Positions 1 through 8,485 of a stretch of 64,000 nt of DNA are shown here, piece after piece. The translations under genes were made by a program, and so were the position numbers. Source of the DNA: JAYFRL01 sp034925905 (GTDB lineage: Bacteria > Bacillota > Clostridia > Lachnospirales > Anaerotignaceae); the NCBI GenBank assembly GCA_034925905.1, contig JAYFRL010000017.1:32532-96531 (forward strand), read 5' to 3'. Within the stretch, counting starts at the first letter, position 1, and every line of letters begins with the position of its first letter. Below the pieces are notes generated by a model. That model did not search any database. It worked only from the letters and a program-made list of their open reading frames with translations, and was not told where the DNA came from.

Positions 1-1
1 A

Positions 2-310
2 GGCGAAAAGCTGGAGGAAATGAAAGAGGCTCACCCTTGTGTTGGAGATGTCAGGTACATAGGCTTGTTTTCTGCAGTTGAGCTGGTTAAGGATAAGGTT
101 ACAAAAGAACCTCTTGTTCCTTACGGAAAAGACACAGAAGGGATTATGGGCAAGATTATTGGTAAGCTCAAAGAAAAGAGCTTTATGACATATTCCCATG
201 AAAACATGGTTTTAGTGTGCCCGCCTCTTATAATTACGGAAGAACAGTTAAAAGAAGAGCTTATTAAGCTGGATGAAGTGCTTACTATTGTGGATAAGGA
301 ATTTATCTGA
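2..310 (+). CDS. Class III aminotransferase, C-terminal fragment (cut by window edge)
   Basis: This is the last ~102 codons of a PLP-dependent class III aminotransferase; the start and the catalytic lysine lie before the window. The frame is open from base 2. The segment VRYIGLFSAVELVKDK followed by a K-EP-P-Y stretch and the terminal PLIITEEQL element match the small C-terminal domain of GabT-like enzymes. The gene at 5226 has the same elements (VRGLGAMLGIEFVKDK, APLVITGEQL), so the two are paralogues. It ends in a hairpin terminator at 361. It probably belongs to an amino-acid degradation operon upstream; the substrate cannot be told from this piece. Confidence 0.85.
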   Translation, partial: GEKLEEMKEAHPCVGDVRYIGLFSAVELVKDKVTKEPLVPYGKDTEGIMGKIIGKLKEKSFMTYSHENMVLVCPPLIITEEQLKEELIKLDEVLTIVDKEFI

Positions 311-360
311 TAAACGGTTTTAAATGTTTAACAGACCAACATAAAAGCATCTATTTTATT

Positions 361-396
361 AAAAGGGCAAAGACGGTATACCAGCTTTGCCCTTTT
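361..396. terminator. Bidirectional intrinsic terminator between convergent genes
   Basis: AAAAGGGCAAAG (361-372) pairs perfectly with CTTTGCCCTTTT (385-396) around a 12-nt loop. The A-run and T-run at either side allow termination in both directions, which fits the convergent aminotransferase and ammonia-lyase genes. Confidence 0.85.
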
Positions 397-433
397 ATAT
401 TTTTGCTCTGTATTTTATTAAAACCTTTAGCTC

Positions 434-1597
434 TTAGCCGACAATATTCCGGTAGCTTTCCATGTCTGTTGCGCCTTCTGTGCTGAAGGTAAGTATAACG
501 GAATCGTTGGTAAGCCCCAGGCGGCTTTTGATTTCAAGAAGCTTAGGGTTGGTTAAAATCTCGGCTACACAGCCGTAGCAAACGGCGCCGCTTTCTCCGG
601 ATATTATTTTTTGGTCTGGATATATAGGATTAGCCAAAAGCCGCATCCCCTTTTTTGCGATATCGTCGGAGCAGGTCAAGGCGTAATCCGCATAGCTTTT
701 TAACACATCCCAGCCTATGCTACAGGGTTCTCCGCAAGCTAAGCCAGCCATAATTGTGTTCATATCACCTTTTACAAAATGACGCTGCCCGTCTTTTGCC
801 TTGGCGCTTTTAAATATGCAGGCAGCCTCATAGGGTTCAACAATTACAATTATAGGCTTATTTTTTTTGTAAACGGATGAAAAAAATCCGGTTATGGCAG
901 CCGCAAGAGAGCCAACTCCAGCCTGAATAAAAATATGTGTGGGGCGTTCGTTCATTTCTTCATAAGCTTCAAGCGCCATGGTTGAATAGCCTTCGATAAT
1001 CCATGTCGGTATTTGGGTATATCCTTCCCAGGCTGTGTCCTGAATCATAATCCAGCCGTTTTCTTCGGCCATTTGGTTTGCCAGGGCTACGGAACCATCA
1101 TAATTGTATTCTGTTATATAAGCTTTAGCGCCTTCGGCTTTTATGGCGTTTAAACGTTCCAATGAGCTTCCCTTAGGCATATATATAACAGAGCTTTGCT
1201 TAAGGATTTTTGCTGCCCATGCCACACCTCTGCCATGGTTTCCGTCTGTCGCAGTTACAAAAGTTAGATCGCCCAACTTTTTTCTTACTTCGTCAGGAAT
1301 CATCTTTTGGTATGTAAGCTCTTCTATTTCAAGCCCAAGTCTTTGGGCTATATAATTTCCGATTGCAAAGCTGCCTCCAAGAACCTTGAAAGCGTTAAGC
1401 CCGAAACGGAAGGATTCGTCTTTGACATAGATTTTTTTAACGCCAAAGGTTTCGGCGCTTTTAGCCATAAGTGCCAGAGGTGTTTTTTTGTATACGGGGA
1501 AGCCTTGGTGGAATTTTTTTGCTCTTTCGGCAGATAAAATATCTAAGAAAGATAAATCCTGTTTTTCTTTAGTTTTTTTAAAATCTACAATTTTCAT
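434..1597 (-). CDS. dpaL: Diaminopropionate ammonia-lyase
   Basis: A PLP-dependent fold-type II lyase (387 aa) that converts 2,3-diaminopropionate to pyruvate and two ammonia. The family signature FRFGLNAFKVLGG is present, with Lys71 as the expected Schiff-base lysine; the ATDGNHGRGVAW element binds substrate and cofactor phosphate, and GVGSLAAAI and SGESGAV follow as in YgeX/DpaL. The length is normal. It is transcribed toward the aminotransferase fragment and diverges from the ABC transporter at 1969, so it may use the imported amino acid. The ribosome site (AAGG..GTGGCAGA) is weak. Assignment to the family is firm; the natural substrate is inferred. Confidence 0.9.
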   Translation of the reverse strand: MKIVDFKKTKEKQDLSFLDILSAERAKKFHQGFPVYKKTPLALMAKSAETFGVKKIYVKDESFRFGLNAFKVLGGSFAIGNYIAQRLGLEIEELTYQKMIPDEVRKKLGDLTFVTATDGNHGRGVAWAAKILKQSSVIYMPKGSSLERLNAIKAEGAKAYITEYNYDGSVALANQMAEENGWIMIQDTAWEGYTQIPTWIIEGYSTMALEAYEEMNERPTHIFIQAGVGSLAAAITGFFSSVYKKNKPIIVIVEPYEAACIFKSAKAKDGQRHFVKGDMNTIMAGLACGEPCSIGWDVLKSYADYALTCSDDIAKKGMRLLANPIYPDQKIISGESGAVCYGCVAEILTNPKLLEIKSRLGLTNDSVILTFSTEGATDMESYRNIVG

Positions 1598-1753
1598 TCT
1601 GCCACGGCCTTTTATATTTTTAATTTATAAATTATGTTAAATAAATATTGTTTATGCCATAACCGCAATATGTTGATTATGATAACATGAAAAAAAGGGT
1701 ATGTAAATTATTTTTATTGTGCAGATGCACACAAATTTATGTTTCATTGCCTA

Positions 1754-1782
1754 TTGTCAAATGAAATTGCCTTTGTTATAAT
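1754..1782 (+). promoter_or_regulatory. Sigma-A type promoter for the ABC transporter operon
   Basis: TTGTCA (1754-1759), a 17-nt spacer and TATAAT (1777-1782). The predicted start near 1790 leaves a leader of about 180 nt before the ATG at 1969, enough for attenuation. Confidence 0.65.
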
Positions 1783-1903
1783 GACACACATAATAAAGAG
1801 CAGAACTTATAAATTCAACTTTTATTCTATAGCACAAAATTTCATGTATTTATATTTTCTGCCATTGCCTTAAAAGCTTCAAAACTAAATAATGTATAAA
1901 TGC

Positions 1904-1936
1904 AAAGGCGCATACTTAAATAAGTATGTGCCTTTT
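1904..1936 (+). promoter_or_regulatory. Terminator-like hairpin in the 5' leader
   Basis: AAAGGCGCATACTTA pairs with TAAGTATGTGCCTTT (one G-U pair) around a 2-nt loop and runs into TTTTCG. It lies about 33 nt before the start codon at 1969 and downstream of the promoter at 1754, so it would terminate or attenuate the transporter transcript. I recognise no known riboswitch in the leader upstream of it. Confidence 0.6.
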
Positions 1937-1968
1937 CGCATTATAGCTAACAAGGAGGAGAAGAGAAT

Positions 1969-2964
1969 ATGACGAGAATTGATTTTAGAAAAAATAAGGT
2001 GTTAATGTTGGTGTTAGCGCTGCTTATGTCAATTGCGCTTTTAAGCGGATGTGGTACAAAGAAAGAAGAAGCAGCGCCAGCTACTTCTAAAGAGGCAAGC
2101 GGTACAGAAGAAAAAACAAGCGAAGCGGAAGAAAGTGAATATAACAATTCATATTCCGAAGGCGGGGTTCCAAGCGCAAAGCTTACCGAACTCAGAGAAA
2201 AAGGAACTTTAATAGCAGGTTCTTCGGGAGACGCTCCGTTTGCTTATATTGATCAGGCAACAGGAGAATTTTCAGGAGTAGACGCTGAAATAATAAAAGA
2301 AGTTGCAAAGAGACTTGGAATCGAAAAGGTTGAAATGGCGCTCATTCCTTTCTCAGAGCTCATTTTAAATCTTAACTCTGACAACATTGATATTATTACA
2401 GACTGTATGTACATAAGGCAAGACCGTGCCAAGAAGGTATATTTTGGCGAGATATGGTATACACAGGGCGGCGGATTGTTAGTTTCCCAAGACAGCGGTA
2501 TCAGCAGCATAGAAGATTTTGATCCAAGCTCATCTATAATTGGATACACACCGGGAACCGTATGGCAGACGTTAGTTGACGGATGGCAGGCAGAAGGGCT
2601 TATAAAAGAATCCCGTGCGACAGGAGACCAGTCAGAATCAATCGTAGCACTTCAGAATGGTAAAATAGACGGTTTCTTAACAGACTCAACCGTTCTTGAA
2701 AACCTTTTTGCAAATTTCCCTGATACGGTAGATGGTTTAAAAATGGCTGAAAACTATGAGGATACCGCAGATGCAATCGGAAGGATTGCAGCGGCTGTTA
2801 ATTTCGATGATATAGCATTCATGAAAGAAGTTGACACTGTTGTTGCCGAGCTTAGAGAAGAAGGCTTTATCGCTAAAGTGTTTGAAGACTATAAGTTGAA
2901 CCCGGATCTTCATATGATTACAAATGACGAGCGCACTCATGATGTAAACACAAGAACAGAGTAA
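1969..2964 (+). CDS. Amino-acid ABC transporter substrate-binding lipoprotein
   Basis: A 331-aa extracytoplasmic solute receptor of the SBP_bac_3 family. A lipoprotein signal spans residues ~10-28 with lipobox LLSGC, followed by a Glu/Ser/Ala-rich linker to about residue 65. The receptor domain starts at LREKGTLIAGSSGDAPF and contains the usual GVDAEIIKEVAKRLG segment. The start has a strong AAGGAGGAG site. It heads a receptor-ATPase-permease set; the hairpin after it (2997) probably gives the receptor higher expression than the ATPase. The family transports polar amino acids; the ligand is unknown, although the neighbouring dpaL makes a diamino acid possible. Confidence 0.9.
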   Translation: MTRIDFRKNKVLMLVLALLMSIALLSGCGTKKEEAAPATSKEASGTEEKTSEAEESEYNNSYSEGGVPSAKLTELREKGTLIAGSSGDAPFAYIDQATGEFSGVDAEIIKEVAKRLGIEKVEMALIPFSELILNLNSDNIDIITDCMYIRQDRAKKVYFGEIWYTQGGGLLVSQDSGISSIEDFDPSSSIIGYTPGTVWQTLVDGWQAEGLIKESRATGDQSESIVALQNGKIDGFLTDSTVLENLFANFPDTVDGLKMAENYEDTADAIGRIAAAVNFDDIAFMKEVDTVVAELREEGFIAKVFEDYKLNPDLHMITNDERTHDVNTRTE

Positions 2965-2996
2965 TTAATAAAACCGTATTCAACTGATATTATGTG

Positions 2997-3027
2997 CTGC
3001 AGGTACCATATTCATGAATACCTGCAG
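2997..3027 (+). terminator. Partial terminator between receptor and ATPase genes
   Basis: CTGCAGGTA (2997-3005) pairs with TACCTGCAG (3019-3027); the loop holds a small TTCATGAA palindrome and a short T-rich tract follows. Such read-through hairpins after receptor genes are common in ABC operons. Confidence 0.6.
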
Positions 3028-3085
3028 TATTTAATTTAAAGCTTATTTTCAGGCTAAATCTATAAAGTGGAAGAAGGTGACTATA

Positions 3086-3820
3086 ATGCCGCTTTTGAAA
3101 GTTAAAGAATTACAAAAAAAATTTGGGGATCTTGAAGTGTTAAAAAATATAAACATTTCCATTGAGGAAAGAGAAGTTCTTGTTATTATAGGGCCTTCCG
3201 GTTCAGGGAAAAGCACATTTTTAAGATGCCTTAACCTGCTTGAGACTCCCACGGGAGGGGAAATTATTTATAACGGCGAAAATATTTTAAAACCAAAATT
3301 TAATGTAAGACAATATAGGCAAAGAGTAGGTATGGTTTTTCAGCGGTTTAATTTATTTCCTTTTATGACTGTGCTTGATAATGTCACATATTCTCCTATT
3401 CACATTTTGAAAAAGAACAAAGCGGAAGTTCAGGAAAAATCTATGGAGCTTTTGAAAAAGGTCGGTCTTTTAGACAAAGCGAAGGTATTCCCTGAAACAT
3501 TATCCGGAGGACAGCAGCAAAGGGTTGCCATAGCTCGGGCTTTGGCCATGGAGCCTAAAATCATGTTGTTTGACGAGCCTACTTCTGCGCTTGACCCGGA
3601 ATTGGTAGGCGATGTTTTAAATGTAATGAGAGAATTGGCAAACGAAGGCATGACCATGGCTGTTGTCACTCATGAGATGGGCTTTGCAAAAGAAGTTGCG
3701 GACAGGGCTATTTTTATGGACGGGGGTTATATTGTTGAAGAAAGCCCGCCTGCGGAAATGTTTACAAATCCAAAGAATGAAAGAACAAAAGCGTTTTTAT
3801 CAAGAGTATTAAACAAATAA
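3086..3820 (+). CDS. Amino-acid ABC transporter ATP-binding protein
   Basis: A cytoplasmic ATPase of the polar amino-acid (HisP/GlnQ-like) class, 244 aa. Walker A is GPSGSGKST, the Q-loop MVFQRFNLFP, the signature LSGGQQQRVAIARAL, Walker B IMLFDEPTSALDP, and the switch histidine lies in VVTHEMGFA. I place the start at ATG 3086, 6 nt after GAAGGTGA; an in-frame GTG at 3077 overlaps that ribosome site and is less likely. The permease begins 20 nt downstream. Residues and length are complete. Confidence 0.93.
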   Translation: MPLLKVKELQKKFGDLEVLKNINISIEEREVLVIIGPSGSGKSTFLRCLNLLETPTGGEIIYNGENILKPKFNVRQYRQRVGMVFQRFNLFPFMTVLDNVTYSPIHILKKNKAEVQEKSMELLKKVGLLDKAKVFPETLSGGQQQRVAIARALAMEPKIMLFDEPTSALDPELVGDVLNVMRELANEGMTMAVVTHEMGFAKEVADRAIFMDGGYIVEESPPAEMFTNPKNERTKAFLSRVLNK

Positions 3821-3839
3821 CAATTGGGAGGTGAAGTCG

Positions 3840-4556
3840 ATGAAAGTGTTACAAAACTTGAATTTTTCTAAAGCTGTTTCGGAATTGCTTCCAAAATTGT
3901 TAGGGAATGCTTTAAGCATTGTTATTATAGCAACCTTAGTGGGCTTCTTCTTTGCTATTATTTTTGGGTTTATCCTTGCGCTTGGCAGGGTTTCAAGAAA
4001 CAAAACTCTTAATCATATAATAATAGTTTTTCAGGAGATCATTAGAGGAACGCCTCTTTTGGTTCAGAGGGTATATATTTATTATGTAATTCCTTTAGTT
4101 ATAGAAATTATAGCCGGAATTATGGGGATAGATAATTTTTCCCTTAAAATAGGTTCTACCATGGCGGGAATCATAGGTCTTACGATTAATTATGGAACAT
4201 ATATATCAGAAGTTATACGTTCGGCTATTATTGCGATAGACCATGGGCAAATGGAAGCGGCTCTGGCCTTGGGATTTTCTAATTTCCAGGCAATGTTTAG
4301 GATAATAATTCCACAGGCTTTCAGAAACTCAATACCCGTATTCGGGAATTATCTTGTAATGATGGTCAAGGATACTTCTTTAATGGCTTACATTACCGCA
4401 CAGGAATTTTTGATGACAACAAAAGCATACACTGCCCAAACATTTTTAACAATAGAATCATATACGATTTTGGCTGGGGTATATTTGATTATTTGTATTC
4501 CGTTAGCTTTTATTATTAAATATTTAGAAAGAAGATTAAAAAGAGGCAGGATTTAA
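3840..4556 (+). CDS. Amino-acid ABC transporter permease
   Basis: A 238-aa inner-membrane permease of the His/Glu/Gln/Arg/opine family with several hydrophobic segments. The EAA loop that contacts the ATPase reads EAALALGFSNFQAMFRIIIP, and an upstream EIIRGTPLLVQ motif is typical. Only one permease gene is present, so the channel is probably a homodimer. The ATG at 3840 follows GGGAGGTGA with good spacing; the in-frame GTG at 3831 is inside that site. It is the third gene of the 1969-4556 operon. Confidence 0.92.
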   Translation: MKVLQNLNFSKAVSELLPKLLGNALSIVIIATLVGFFFAIIFGFILALGRVSRNKTLNHIIIVFQEIIRGTPLLVQRVYIYYVIPLVIEIIAGIMGIDNFSLKIGSTMAGIIGLTINYGTYISEVIRSAIIAIDHGQMEAALALGFSNFQAMFRIIIPQAFRNSIPVFGNYLVMMVKDTSLMAYITAQEFLMTTKAYTAQTFLTIESYTILAGVYLIICIPLAFIIKYLERRLKRGRI

Positions 4557-4598
4557 TTCCTTTATTATGCCTTCTTTTAATGCAGGAGGAATCCGATT

Positions 4599-5210
4599 AT
4601 GAAAAATTATATAGTTACCATAAGCAGGGAATTTGGATGTAATGCGCGTGAAATAGGACGCACCCTTGCCAGCAGGCTGGGGGTTCCGTTTTATGATAAG
4701 GATCTCGTTGATTTAACGGCTAGGAAGGCGGGTATAAATTTAGAGATAGTTAAAGAATCTGATGAAGTTATAAATAATCAAAACCGTTTGTTTTCTGAAT
4801 TTATATATGGTTCTTCAAGTTCTTTTTATTCAGAAAAGGCGATTGAGGCTCAGGCTTTTGTTATAAGAGATATAGCTAACAAAAGGAAGAGCTGTGTAAT
4901 GTTTGGACGCTGTGCGGATTACATTTTAAGAGAACATTCCAATGTCATTAATTTCTTTTTATACGCACCTCTTGAAAAAAGGATTGAACATATAGCTAGC
5001 ACCTATGAATTGTCAGAAAAAAACGCAGAGAAAATGGTAAAACGCATTGATAACCAGCGCCATAATTATTATAAGTATGTAACAGGCAGAAACCGCGGGG
5101 ACAGATCGGGCAAGCATGTTATGTTTGACGTCAGCGCTTATGGCGTAAAAGGCAGCGTTGATTTGATGTACGAAGCTATCCATATTATGTTTGCGGAAGA
5201 TGACAAATAA
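4599..5210 (+). CDS. Cytidylate-kinase-like family protein
   Basis: A 203-aa P-loop protein of the Cytidylate_kin2 type. It starts with IVTISREFGCNAREIGRTLA, the family's variant nucleotide-binding loop, followed by LGVPFYDKDLV, and has GRCADYILRE and RIDNQRHNYYKYVTG toward the C terminus as in its relatives. These proteins are distinct from housekeeping Cmk and their substrate is not established. It lies between the transporter and the aminotransferase, each with its own AGGAGG site and short gaps, so it is likely co-transcribed. A role in the catabolic operon is inference only. Confidence 0.8.
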   Translation: MKNYIVTISREFGCNAREIGRTLASRLGVPFYDKDLVDLTARKAGINLEIVKESDEVINNQNRLFSEFIYGSSSSFYSEKAIEAQAFVIRDIANKRKSCVMFGRCADYILREHSNVINFFLYAPLEKRIEHIASTYELSEKNAEKMVKRIDNQRHNYYKYVTGRNRGDRSGKHVMFDVSAYGVKGSVDLMYEAIHIMFAEDDK

Positions 5211-5225
5211 AAAGGAGGATATATT

Positions 5226-6581
5226 ATGCTTAAATATGCTTTGCCAAAAATATCAACAGATAAGCTTCCGGGCCCAAAAGCCGCCGAAATTATCAAACGT
5301 AGGGAAAACATAGTTCCAAATTCGATTCGCTGCATCTATCCCTGTGTTATAAAGAGGGCCGAAGGCGCTATGATAGAAGACGTGGATGGAAATATTTTTT
5401 TGGATTGGGTAGGAGGCGTAGGCGTTCTTAACGTAGGGCACGCACATCCTCAGTTGGCTGCCGCTGTAAGCGAACAGGCAAATAAATATTTCCACTGTAT
5501 GTTTAATATTGTAACGCATGAAGGATATATCGAATTGGCGGAAAAGCTTGCGAAGCTTACACCGGTTAAAGGCGGATCAAAAAAAGTTATGTTTGCAAAC
5601 AGCGGAGCCGAAGCTGACGAAAACGCTGTTAAAATAGCAAAGGGCTATACAAAGCGCCCTAATATCATTGTTTTTTCAGGAGCTTTCCACGGTAGGACAA
5701 TGCTTACTATGACGATGACCTCAAAAAAGGCTTATTCGGTTGGGATGGGACCCTTCCCCGACGGGGTTTACCGTGCGGAATACCCTTATTTATACCGCAA
5801 GCCAAGCGGCATGACGGATGAAGACGCCATTGATTATTACATAAACAGCTTAAAAATGGTGTTTGAAAACGCATCGCCGGCCGAATATGTTGCAGCCATT
5901 GTTTTAGAGCCTTTGCAGGGCGAAGGCGGATTTATACCGGCGCCTATTGAATGGGTTAAGGCTGTACGCAAAATCTGTGATGAAAAAGGCATACTTTTGG
6001 TTGCGGATGAGGTTCAGTCCGGGTTTGGGCGCACAGGCAAGCTTTTTGCATCTGAATATTGGGCCGAGGCAGGCTGCGCTCCGGATATTATAACGGCGGC
6101 AAAATCCATTGCCGGCGGGATTCCCTTAAGTGCGGTTATCGCAAGGACAGAGGTTATGGACGGGGCGCCGGTGGGAACATTAGGAGGCACCTTCGGCGGG
6201 AACGCTTTGGCCTGCGCCGCAGGCTTAAAGGTTTTGGAAGTTATAGAAAACGAAGGGCTTGTTAAGCGTTCAACCGAAATAGGCGAAAAATGTTTTAAGG
6301 TCTTTAATTTATGGAAAGACAAATATGAGGTTGTTGGAGACGTGCGTGGCTTAGGCGCAATGCTTGGCATTGAATTTGTCAAGGATAAAGCTTCAAAGGA
6401 GCCTTATCCCGAAATGGTAAGTAAATTGGTTCAAATTTGTGCAAGCCATGGATTGATAATAGAAAATGCCGGAATATATGGAAATGTTGTAAGATTCCTT
6501 GCTCCGCTTGTTATAACTGGCGAACAACTGGACGCAGGCTTTGAAATACTTGAAAACGCTATAAAAGAATGCATAAAATAG
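5226..6581 (+). CDS. Class III (GabT-like) aminotransferase
   Basis: A 451-aa cytoplasmic PLP enzyme moving an omega-amino group to a 2-oxo acid. Landmarks are the DWVGGVGVLNVGHAHP substrate element, FANSGAEADENAVKIAK, FHGRTMLTMTMTS, the PLP-binding aspartate in LLVADEVQSGFGRTG, and Lys293 in AAKSIAGGIP as the internal aldimine lysine. Length is standard. The next gene, an alcohol dehydrogenase, starts 16 nt later, so an aldehyde product reduced to an alcohol (for example GABA to 4-hydroxybutyrate) is plausible but not shown. It is a paralogue of the fragment at 2-310. Confidence 0.88.
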   Translation: MLKYALPKISTDKLPGPKAAEIIKRRENIVPNSIRCIYPCVIKRAEGAMIEDVDGNIFLDWVGGVGVLNVGHAHPQLAAAVSEQANKYFHCMFNIVTHEGYIELAEKLAKLTPVKGGSKKVMFANSGAEADENAVKIAKGYTKRPNIIVFSGAFHGRTMLTMTMTSKKAYSVGMGPFPDGVYRAEYPYLYRKPSGMTDEDAIDYYINSLKMVFENASPAEYVAAIVLEPLQGEGGFIPAPIEWVKAVRKICDEKGILLVADEVQSGFGRTGKLFASEYWAEAGCAPDIITAAKSIAGGIPLSAVIARTEVMDGAPVGTLGGTFGGNALACAAGLKVLEVIENEGLVKRSTEIGEKCFKVFNLWKDKYEVVGDVRGLGAMLGIEFVKDKASKEPYPEMVSKLVQICASHGLIIENAGIYGNVVRFLAPLVITGEQLDAGFEILENAIKECIK

Positions 6582-6596
6582 GAAGGTGAAGCTAAA

Positions 6597-7748
6597 ATGG
6601 CATATAAATTTTCAGTGGCCGGGCAAGCTGTAATTGGTTCAAATGCTTTAAAATTAAGCGAAACAGCTATGAAAAGGCTGGGTAAAAAAGCACTTATTGT
6701 TACGGGGAAGATAGTGACAAAGACCGGTCTGGTAAAGATACTTACGGGTTGTCTTGATGGCTGGGGAATAAAATACGAAGTGTTTAATGATATTATCGGA
6801 GAGCCGAACGATAAAATGATTGAGGCCGGAGTAAAAATATATAAAGATACCTGCTGTGACTTTGTTATCGGAATAGGCGGAGGGAGTCCGCTTGACAGCG
6901 CAAAAGCAATTTCTGCCATGACTGTGCTTGAGGGTAAAATTTCGGATTATTTAGGTAAAGAGCTGGTTGGAGACTTTCCTCCTATTGCCCTTATACCCAC
7001 AACGGCAGGAACAGGCTCTGAAACAACTAAAATCTCCGTTATAACGGATTCTGAAAAAGAGATAAAGATGCTTTTGCTGGGTGATTCCATTTTACCTGAC
7101 CTTGCAATTGTGGACCCTGAATTTACAAAAACTTCGCCCAAGAGTATTACAGCCGCAACGGGCATGGATGCTTTAACCCATGCTGTGGAATCATATATAG
7201 CAAAGGGTGCGAATCCGATAACCGATATGTTTGCTCTTTCAGCAATTAAGCGTATTTTTAAATACCTGCCTATAGCTTACAAAAACGGAAACGACAATAA
7301 AGCAAGGGAAGAAATGTCCATGGCTGCTTTTGAAGCAGGGATATGCATCAATAACGCCTCAACCACGTTGGTTCACGGTATGAGCAGGCCTATAGGAGCT
7401 TTGTTTCATGTTCCTCATGGGATTTCAAACGCCATGCTTATAAACGAATGTATGAAATATGTATTTGACGGCTGCTATGTTAAATTTGCGGATATTGCAA
7501 GAGCTATGGGCGCAGCCGACGAAGGCGCAAGCGACGAGGAAGCTGCCGGGATTTTTTTAAAGGAGCTTGATGATATCTGCAAGAAATGTGAAATACCTAC
7601 ATTGGCCGAATATGGAATAGACAAAAAAGAGTTTGATGCTGCCATAGAAAAAATGTCAAAAGACGCTATGGACAGCGGAAGCCCGTCTAAAGTTATCAGA
7701 GAGGTAACCAGGGAAGATTTGGTTATAATTTATAACAAATTGTGGTGA
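6597..7748 (+). CDS. Iron-containing alcohol dehydrogenase
   Basis: A 383-aa group III dehydrogenase, NAD(P)-dependent. The nucleotide-binding GIGGGSPLDSAKAIS and PTTAGTGSETT motifs are intact. The metal site is expected from the Asp in the VDPEF..GMDALTHAVESY region and the histidines of LVHGMSRPIGALFHVPHG. A good AGGAAGGTGA site precedes the ATG. As the last gene before the strong terminator at 7893, it closes the catabolic operon and probably reduces the semialdehyde formed by the aminotransferase. The substrate cannot be fixed from sequence. Confidence 0.9.
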   Translation: MAYKFSVAGQAVIGSNALKLSETAMKRLGKKALIVTGKIVTKTGLVKILTGCLDGWGIKYEVFNDIIGEPNDKMIEAGVKIYKDTCCDFVIGIGGGSPLDSAKAISAMTVLEGKISDYLGKELVGDFPPIALIPTTAGTGSETTKISVITDSEKEIKMLLLGDSILPDLAIVDPEFTKTSPKSITAATGMDALTHAVESYIAKGANPITDMFALSAIKRIFKYLPIAYKNGNDNKAREEMSMAAFEAGICINNASTTLVHGMSRPIGALFHVPHGISNAMLINECMKYVFDGCYVKFADIARAMGAADEGASDEEAAGIFLKELDDICKKCEIPTLAEYGIDKKEFDAAIEKMSKDAMDSGSPSKVIREVTREDLVIIYNKLW

Positions 7749-7892
7749 AAGCACTTAATATATACTGGCGGGATTATAGCACAGGCTATGGCCTTGCCGA
7801 AGAAAATGCAAAGCTATATACATGTAACCCTTAATTTTTAAAGAAATAAAAATACCCCCTCAAATAGAAAAAAGCATAGATTATTTTACTGT
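7749..7892. other. Intergenic stretch, nothing recognised
   Basis: AT-rich sequence between the dehydrogenase stop and the terminator at 7893. I see no gene, repeat or structured RNA in it. Confidence 0.4.
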
Positions 7893-7948
7893 AAAAACCC
7901 AATAAAAACAGCCCCGTCATGTGACAGGGCTGTTTTTATTGGGTTTTT
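7893..7948 (+). terminator. Strong intrinsic terminator of the catabolic operon
   Basis: A 22-bp perfect stem: the arm 7893-7914 (AAAAACCC... ...CAGCCC) is the reverse complement of 7927-7948, with a 12-nt loop and a following T-run. It is long and palindromic enough to act in both directions. Confidence 0.9.
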
Positions 7949-8037
7949 TGACAGGCAGAAGTATCTCCGGCTTAAATATAAGCCTTGGCTACGCGGGAAA
8001 CAGAAGCATAAGCCTGGATATATAAAATTCAAAATAG

Positions 8038-8091
8038 TTATTGACATATGCTCATAATGGGATTAATATAGTTATAAGCATATGCTAATAA
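8038..8091 (+). promoter_or_regulatory. Promoter with two copies of the CATATGC palindrome (DUF5320 gene)
   Basis: The promoter is TTGACA (8041-8046), 17 nt, TAATAT (8064-8069). Operator copy 1, TTATTGACATATGCTCATAA (8038-8057), covers the -35 element; copy 2, TTATAAGCATATGCTAATAA (8072-8091), covers the predicted transcription start. Both fit TTATNNRCATATGCNNATAA. Their centres are 34 bp apart, about three helical turns, suggesting cooperative binding or looping by a repressor. Confidence 0.75.
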
Positions 8092-8136
8092 CTAATTTAA
8101 TTATCAGAAGAAATCTTTTGGAAGGAGGTGAAAACT

Positions 8137-8397
8137 ATGCCAAGAGGAGACGGAACAGGCCCCAGAGGATTGGGATTTGCCGGAATGGGACGAGGAGTTG
8201 GCTGCTGTACAGGATTTTACGCAAACAAATATGCGTCCGCAGACGGTTTTGGATATGGTTTTGGAAAAGGATACGGCCTTTTAAGAGACCAAGGTTTTGA
8301 TGAAAAAGAACTTTTAGAAAACCAGGCCGAGTTTTTGGAAAACCGGCTGAAGCTTGTTAAAAGTCGCCTTTTAACCTTAAAAAAGGACGAAGAGTGA
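8137..8397 (+). CDS. DUF5320-type small protein
   Basis: An 86-aa protein with the DUF5320 hallmark MPRGDGTGPRGLGFAGMGRG followed by a Gly/Tyr-rich stretch and a C-terminal predicted helix or coiled coil (LLENQAEFLENRLKLVKSRL). Two adjacent cysteines (GCCTG) may bind metal or a cluster. Family function is unknown; members sit beside Mrp/NifX-type genes in anaerobes, as here. The ATG at 8137 has GGAGG 7 nt upstream; an in-frame GTG at 8128 falls in that site. It is flanked by terminators, so it forms its own unit, controlled by the palindromes at 8038. Confidence 0.8.
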   Translation: MPRGDGTGPRGLGFAGMGRGVGCCTGFYANKYASADGFGYGFGKGYGLLRDQGFDEKELLENQAEFLENRLKLVKSRLLTLKKDEE

Positions 8398-8400
8398 CAT

Positions 8401-8452
8401 TAACCGGCAATCAAAAAAGGCAGATTTATCTGCCTTTTTTGATTGTCGGTTA
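8401..8452. terminator. Long near-perfect palindromic terminator
   Basis: Arm 8401-8425 is almost fully complementary to 8428-8452 with a 2-nt loop and internal A6/T6 runs. It starts 3 bases after the DUF5320 stop codon and ends just before the next operator, isolating the two units. Confidence 0.9.
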
Positions 8453-8453
8453 A

Positions 8454-8485
8454 TTATTGACATATGCCAATAATGCTTATATAAT
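8454..8485 (+). promoter_or_regulatory. Promoter with CATATGC operator upstream of the DUF134 gene
   Basis: TTGACA (8457-8462), 17-nt spacer, TATAAT (8480-8485): a consensus promoter. The operator TTATTGACATATGCCAATAA (8454-8473) again overlaps the -35 element. A degenerate GCAT...ATATGCTTAT segment near 8500-8518 may be a weak second site. The predicted leader to ATG 8669 is ~175 nt. Confidence 0.75.

Noticed and set aside
1598..1968. A glycine or lysine riboswitch upstream of the ABC operon
   Set aside because: I could not find the conserved cores of these classes; only the terminal hairpin is clear.
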